Assembly (NCBI GenBank): GCA_947470805.1
Contig: CANIVU010000014.1
Coordinates: 56,064 to 120,063, forward strand
DNA length: 64,000 nt
From: Acidobacteriota bacterium
GTDB lineage: Bacteria; Acidobacteriota; Terriglobia; Bryobacterales; Bryobacteraceae
Reading direction: 5' to 3'
The stretch's first letter is position 1. Each line of letters opens with the position of its first letter. Below are positions 60,266-64,000 of the stretch, piece after piece. A program made the position numbers and the translations under genes. The notes beneath the pieces were generated by a model. The model did not search any database, was not told the DNA's origin, and saw only the letters and a list, made by a program, of their open reading frames with translations.

Positions 60266-62768
60266 TCCACTCTTCGTAGATGCTGGCGGCGAACTCGTCG
60301 AAGGCTTTTCCTGGATCCTGGGCGAGGAGGACTTCGCGATTGAAGGCGGCGAAGAGCGGGAGGGCAAAGGGGGAGGGGCGGGGCTGCTCGAAGATTTCCC
60401 ACTTGGTTTCGAAGATGTGGCGGGCGTGGCGGAGGGCGTTGGGAGCGTCGAGCATGTCGCCGAGGGTTTCGCGGACGGTCTCTTTGACGAGTAAGTGATC
60501 GGGTTCGTAGGTGAGTAACGTCTGGTAAATCAGCGCGCCGTTCCAGGCCTGGAAGCGCTGACCGGAGCCGCGGCGTTTGACTAACTGCCCGGTTTCGGCT
60601 ACGGCGCGGAAGCGGCGTCCGAGTGTGTCGGTGGTTTTCAGTACGGCTTCCAGGTCAATTAGGAAGTTATCGGGATTGTAGGCACGGCGGAGGGCGGGTT
60701 CGCTGACGTCGATTTTGTTGCTGAGAACGAGCAGGTGGCCGTGGTCGTCGCTATTCGAAACCACGCTTTCGCCTTGGGCGAGGCGGTGGGCGGCGACCCA
60801 GGCGAGCGATTGATTGACAGCGCGGCCGGCGAGGCAGTGGACCATGATGACGCGGCGCTTGGGACGGGTGATGAATTCGATTTGAACGGGATCGTCGATG
60901 GGGATGGGGGCGGCGTGATACTGGCGGGCGATGAACTCGGCGGCGAGTTCGGCCTGGGCCATGGTGGCCTGGTAGACGTTGCGGAGAACGAACTCGACAT
61001 TGGGTCGGCCGCCTTCGCTCCAGGCGGCGCGGAGGTGGCAGCGGAGACGAAGCTCTTCTTCCGCCATTCTGGTGGATAATGGCATTTTTCCGCCCATCCA
61101 GCGGGGAGTGGTGACGCGGTCGCTGGTGGAGGGTTTGACGACGGCGATGGCGCCGTGGAGCGATTCGACTTCGACGGCTTTGCCGGCCATGGAGAACGCT
61201 TCGCCGGGGCGGAGGGAGGTGAGGAACCCCTCCTCCACTTCGCCGAGGCGGCGGTAGTTTTTGGTGACGATGCGAATGCGGAAGTCTTCGGAGATGGTGC
61301 CGATGGCCTGGAAGTATTCGCGGGCGAGTTTGGCGTTGGCGACTTTGAATGTGCCGTCTTCGATGACGATTTTGCCGAAGCGGGCGAGGACCTGGCCGCC
61401 GCCGGCGAGGTAGTTGAGAGCGGCGTCGAAATCGGGGCGGGTGAGATTCAGATAGGGCCCGGCGGCGAGGACGAGTTCCCAGGCTTCCTCTATCTTGTGG
61501 GGGCGTTCGACGGCTAGCCCTAGTAACACCTGGGCTAGCACGTCGAGGGGGGACTGCGGGATCTGTAAGTCCTCAATGTAACCGGCTAAGACGGCTTGGC
61601 GCATGGCTAGGGCCTCGAGTAAGTCAGGGAGACTTAACGGGACAATGCGACCGAAGGCGACGCCGCCGATTTTGTGCCCGCTGCGACCGAGGCGCTGGAG
61701 GGCGCGGCTGACGCCTCGGGGGGTTCCGATGAGGAGGACCTGGTCGACGTTGGCGTAGTCGACGCCCATTTCGAGGGACGTGGAGCAGACGACGGCGCGC
61801 ATCTGGCCGGCGGCGAGACGGGCTTCGACGGCCTCGCGTTCGGCGCGTTCGATGGAGGCGTGGTGGACGGCGATGTTGGGTTCGTCGTCGGGCAGGAGGA
61901 GCGAGAGGGCCAGGCCGAGGCGTTCGGCGGCGGAGCGGGTGGCGGTGAAGGCGAGGGTGGTTTGGGCCTGTTGGACAGCGTCGATGACGGCGTGGGCGAT
62001 GCGGCCGGGGTCGTAGCCGGCGGCGGGGAGGGCGAGGGGCGTGTGGATTTCCAGGCGATGGACGCGGCGGATGGAATCGGAGACGATGGCGCAGGGGCGG
62101 CGGCCGCAGAGGAGTTGGGCGACGGCGTCGGCGGGCTGGGCGGTGGCGGAGAGGCCGATGCGCTGGAGGGTGTGGGGGGCGCGGGCCTGGAGGCGTTCGA
62201 GGGTGAGGGCGAGGAGGGAGCCTCGCTTGTTTTCGGCGAAGGAGTGGATTTCGTCGACGATGACGGTTTCGGGCTCGAAGCCGTCGCGCCAGGGCTGTTG
62301 GGAGAGCAGGCTGGAGAGCGATTCGGGGGTGGTGAGGAGCAGGTGCGGGCGGCGGCGGGACATGCGGGCGCGGTCGTTGGGCGCGGTGTCGCCGGTGCGG
62401 ATTTCCATGCGGATCCTGTTGGCGGCGGGGAGGGCGGCGTTGAGGGCTTCGAGGGGTTCTTCGAGGTTGCGGAAGATGTCCCGGCCGAGGGCGCGGAGGG
62501 GGGAGACGTAGACGGCGAGGACGGCATTGGGGAGTTTGCCGCGGTTGGCGCGGGCGCCGAGTTGGGCGAGGACGGAGAAAAAGGCGGAGAGGGTTTTTCC
62601 GGAGCCGGTGGGGGCGAGGATGAGGACATTGCCGCCGTGAAAAGTGCGGCGCCAGGCGAGCTGTTGGGTTTGGGTGGGGCCGGTGAAGTGGTTGTTAAAC
62701 CAGGTGGTTAGCGACGGGGGCACCCATTCCGGCCACGCTTTTTTGTTGTGGTGGGCGGGGGCGGTCAT
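60258..62768 (-). CDS. ligase-associated Lhr-like DEXH helicase
   Basis: The 836-residue superfamily 2 helicase has Walker A (APTGSGKT, 52-59), DEIH (172-175), motif III-like GLSATAQPAD, and STSLEMGVDYANVDQVLLIG, QRLGRSGHK (motifs V and VI). The long C-terminal part is of the Lhr type. It unwinds nucleic acid in an ATP-dependent way and, with its associated ligase and phosphoesterase, forms a DNA-damage-response module. The start overlaps the ligase stop by four bases. Confidence 0.94.
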   Translation of the reverse strand: MTAPAHHNKKAWPEWVPPSLTTWFNNHFTGPTQTQQLAWRRTFHGGNVLILAPTGSGKTLSAFFSVLAQLGARANRGKLPNAVLAVYVSPLRALGRDIFRNLEEPLEALNAALPAANRIRMEIRTGDTAPNDRARMSRRRPHLLLTTPESLSSLLSQQPWRDGFEPETVIVDEIHSFAENKRGSLLALTLERLQARAPHTLQRIGLSATAQPADAVAQLLCGRRPCAIVSDSIRRVHRLEIHTPLALPAAGYDPGRIAHAVIDAVQQAQTTLAFTATRSAAERLGLALSLLLPDDEPNIAVHHASIERAEREAVEARLAAGQMRAVVCSTSLEMGVDYANVDQVLLIGTPRGVSRALQRLGRSGHKIGGVAFGRIVPLSLPDLLEALAMRQAVLAGYIEDLQIPQSPLDVLAQVLLGLAVERPHKIEEAWELVLAAGPYLNLTRPDFDAALNYLAGGGQVLARFGKIVIEDGTFKVANAKLAREYFQAIGTISEDFRIRIVTKNYRRLGEVEEGFLTSLRPGEAFSMAGKAVEVESLHGAIAVVKPSTSDRVTTPRWMGGKMPLSTRMAEEELRLRCHLRAAWSEGGRPNVEFVLRNVYQATMAQAELAAEFIARQYHAAPIPIDDPVQIEFITRPKRRVIMVHCLAGRAVNQSLAWVAAHRLAQGESVVSNSDDHGHLLVLSNKIDVSEPALRRAYNPDNFLIDLEAVLKTTDTLGRRFRAVAETGQLVKRRGSGQRFQAWNGALIYQTLLTYEPDHLLVKETVRETLGDMLDAPNALRHARHIFETKWEIFEQPRPSPFALPLFAAFNREVLLAQDPGKAFDEFAASIYEEWND

Positions 62769-64000
62769 TTTGCGGGCTTTTCTTCCGGGTTTTCCGTAAT
62801 TACGGACTCTACTGGTGTCACGGTACCAAGGGAAATCTGGTGGACGCGGGCTAGGGTGTCGATGTCTTCGGGGCGTTTGTCGCGCCGCCAGCGAACGATG
62901 CGGGGGAAGCGTAGGGCGTAGCCGCTTTTGTGGCGGGGGCTCTTTTGCAGGCCGTCGAAGGCGACTTCCAACACCACTTCTGGCCGGACGATTTGGACTC
63001 GGCCGCCGGCGAACTTCTCGATCGTCAGGGCGCGGAGCACCTTGGTTAGCTCTTTGATTTCGGCGTCGGTGAGGCCGGTGTAGGCTTTGCCGATGTTCAA
63101 GTATTTATCGCCGTCACGGATGGCGAAGGTGACGTCACTCAGCACGCCCGCGCGGCGACCGTGACCTTGTTCGGCGGCGGTGATGACGACGTCGAGCGTG
63201 CCTAAGGGCTTCTTTACTTTCAGCCAATTCGCGGCGCGCTTGCCTGATTCGTAGAGCGAGCCGCGGCGCTTCAGCATCAGGCCTTCGTTGCCGCGGGCGC
63301 GGGCCTCGTTGAAGAGTGTTTCGATTTGGGCGTGGGTTTGCAGCGGGGTTTGGCGGGACGTTCTGGCGAGGCCGAGTCCTTCCAGCAGTTGGCGGCGATG
63401 CTCCAGCGGTCTATCGAAGACGAGTTCCCCCTGATGCATCAGGATATCGTAGGCGACGAAGTGTACTGGGATTTCCGCCATCATTTTTGCGCTCACCTTC
63501 TTGCGCGCGATGCGCTGTTGGAGGAGCTGGAAGCTGGTGGCGAGGATTTCTCCGTCGAGAATCAGGGGACCGGGCAGGTTGGTGGAGGCTAGGATGATTT
63601 CCGGGAAGGCGTCGGTTGTGTCTTCCAGGCCGCGGGTGAAGAGCTTCACTTTTCCATTGGCAACGTGGAGTTGGGAGCGGATGCCGTCGTACTTGTCCTC
63701 GGCCACCCAGTTTTCGGGGTCGGTTAGTTCCTTTGTGTCGTCGAGGGGCTGGGCGAGCATGAAATCGAGCGGGTGGAAGAGGGTGGCGACGATGGATTCG
63801 AGCGTGTTGGCGCGGGCGGATAAGGCCACGGCGGACAGATTGCCGCCGCGGTTGTTGGCGGCGCGGACGGCGTCGGCGGGTTGGCCGGTGGCTTGGGCGA
63901 TGGCTTCCTCCACCATCTTTTCCTGGAGGCCGATGCGGAGGTTGCCGGTGATGGTTTTGACGAAGAACTTGAGGGCGGGGGCGGCGTGGGTTTGGAAGAT
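62765..64000 (-). CDS. ATP-dependent DNA ligase, repair-type (5' end outside window)
   Basis: About 411 residues of an ATP-dependent DNA ligase are visible. The frame is open to the window edge, and codons upstream of the first ATG at 63916 encode FFVKTITGNLRIGLQ, a family-conserved segment, so the gene is partial at its 5' end. The nucleotidyltransferase motif is EDKYDGIR (catalytic Lys codon at 63692-63694), followed by LDGEILA, EGLMLKRRGS and WLKVKK, with a C-terminal OB-type domain. It seals nicks in repair, as part of the ligase-helicase-PdeM operon. Confidence 0.93.
   Translation of the reverse strand: MFQTHAAPALKFFVKTITGNLRIGLQEKMVEEAIAQATGQPADAVRAANNRGGNLSAVALSARANTLESIVATLFHPLDFMLAQPLDDTKELTDPENWVAEDKYDGIRSQLHVANGKVKLFTRGLEDTTDAFPEIILASTNLPGPLILDGEILATSFQLLQQRIARKKVSAKMMAEIPVHFVAYDILMHQGELVFDRPLEHRRQLLEGLGLARTSRQTPLQTHAQIETLFNEARARGNEGLMLKRRGSLYESGKRAANWLKVKKPLGTLDVVITAAEQGHGRRAGVLSDVTFAIRDGDKYLNIGKAYTGLTDAEIKELTKVLRALTIEKFAGGRVQIVRPEVVLEVAFDGLQKSPRHKSGYALRFPRIVRWRRDKRPEDIDTLARVHQISLGTVTPVESVITENPEEKPAK

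Overview
The window looks like chromosome from a GC-rich member of the Acidobacteriota, most likely the Bryobacterales/Solibacter group. Two lineage-marker families support this: a secreted protein ending in the domain seen repeatedly in Solibacter-type genomes (53262-54998), and a VWFA-related secreted protein of the acidobacterial type (33670-34821). PQQ-like propellers, a high GC content and many secreted proteins with signal peptides fit the same picture. No rRNA or tRNA gene was recognised.

Layout. 0.2-4.4 kb: a small membrane protein; an accessory cassette of an NGAKSKGP-type protein plus a short terminase-like ATPase, preceded by two hairpins and followed by palindromic repeats; DinB; and OxyR. 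4.4-7.5 kb: a tightly overlapping leftward operon, folD - small repeat-containing ORF - coaE - HtrA-like protease. 7.6-9.6 kb: a Tat-exported fucosidase-like glycoside hydrolase, inside which the plus strand changes from C-rich to G-rich. 9.6-16.9 kb: glycan assembly, with a five-module glycosyltransferase/methyltransferase fusion converging on a three-gene operon (GT2-GtrA, methyltransferase, polytopic GT-C-like protein) of lower GC and weak skew. 17.3-22.8 kb: a 1375-residue OmpA/peptidoglycan-binding/HExxH protein and an overlapping lipoprotein propeller. 22.9-30.5 kb: a signalling block with an NtrC-type regulator, a membrane PAS protein, a six-PAS hybrid kinase and a PAS/Cys-His protein.

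30.5-36.9 kb: an operon of a receiver protein, a GH3 enzyme (split from its signal peptide by a poly-C frameshift) and a UPF0173 hydrolase; then the VWFA protein, a PQQ propeller and a nitrilase. 37.0-40.0 kb: a TPR protein with a di-haem peroxidase, then a small toxin-antitoxin patch containing a candidate ADP-ribosyltransferase toxin with its small partner, plus HigA-like and HicB-like orphans. 40.0-44.5 kb: a haem/sirohaem operon, ccsA/hemX-like - hemA - hemC - cobA/hemD fusion. 44.5-45.1 kb: a decayed higBA pair. 45.1-53.1 kb: Uma2, a secreted lipocalin-like protein, RidA, an MddA-like methyltransferase, GlgB, an adenosine-deaminase-family enzyme, an Rpn-like nuclease, a sialidase-like protein, Nudix and CysE. 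53.2-59.6 kb: the Solibacter-type surface protein, AlaX, a cytochrome c/copper monooxygenase-like protein with an amidohydrolase, and two small hypotheticals. 59.6-64 kb: the ligase-associated DNA-damage module (PdeM, Lhr-like helicase, ATP-dependent DNA ligase), with the ligase cut by the window end.

Coherent modules are the haem operon, the DNA-repair module, the glycan cluster and the sensor cluster. The most unusual items are the terminase-like cassette, the giant HExxH protein with its overlapping lipoprotein, the ART-like toxin pair, and the GC-skew reversal inside an intact gene. All calls come from reading the sequence; no database search was run.
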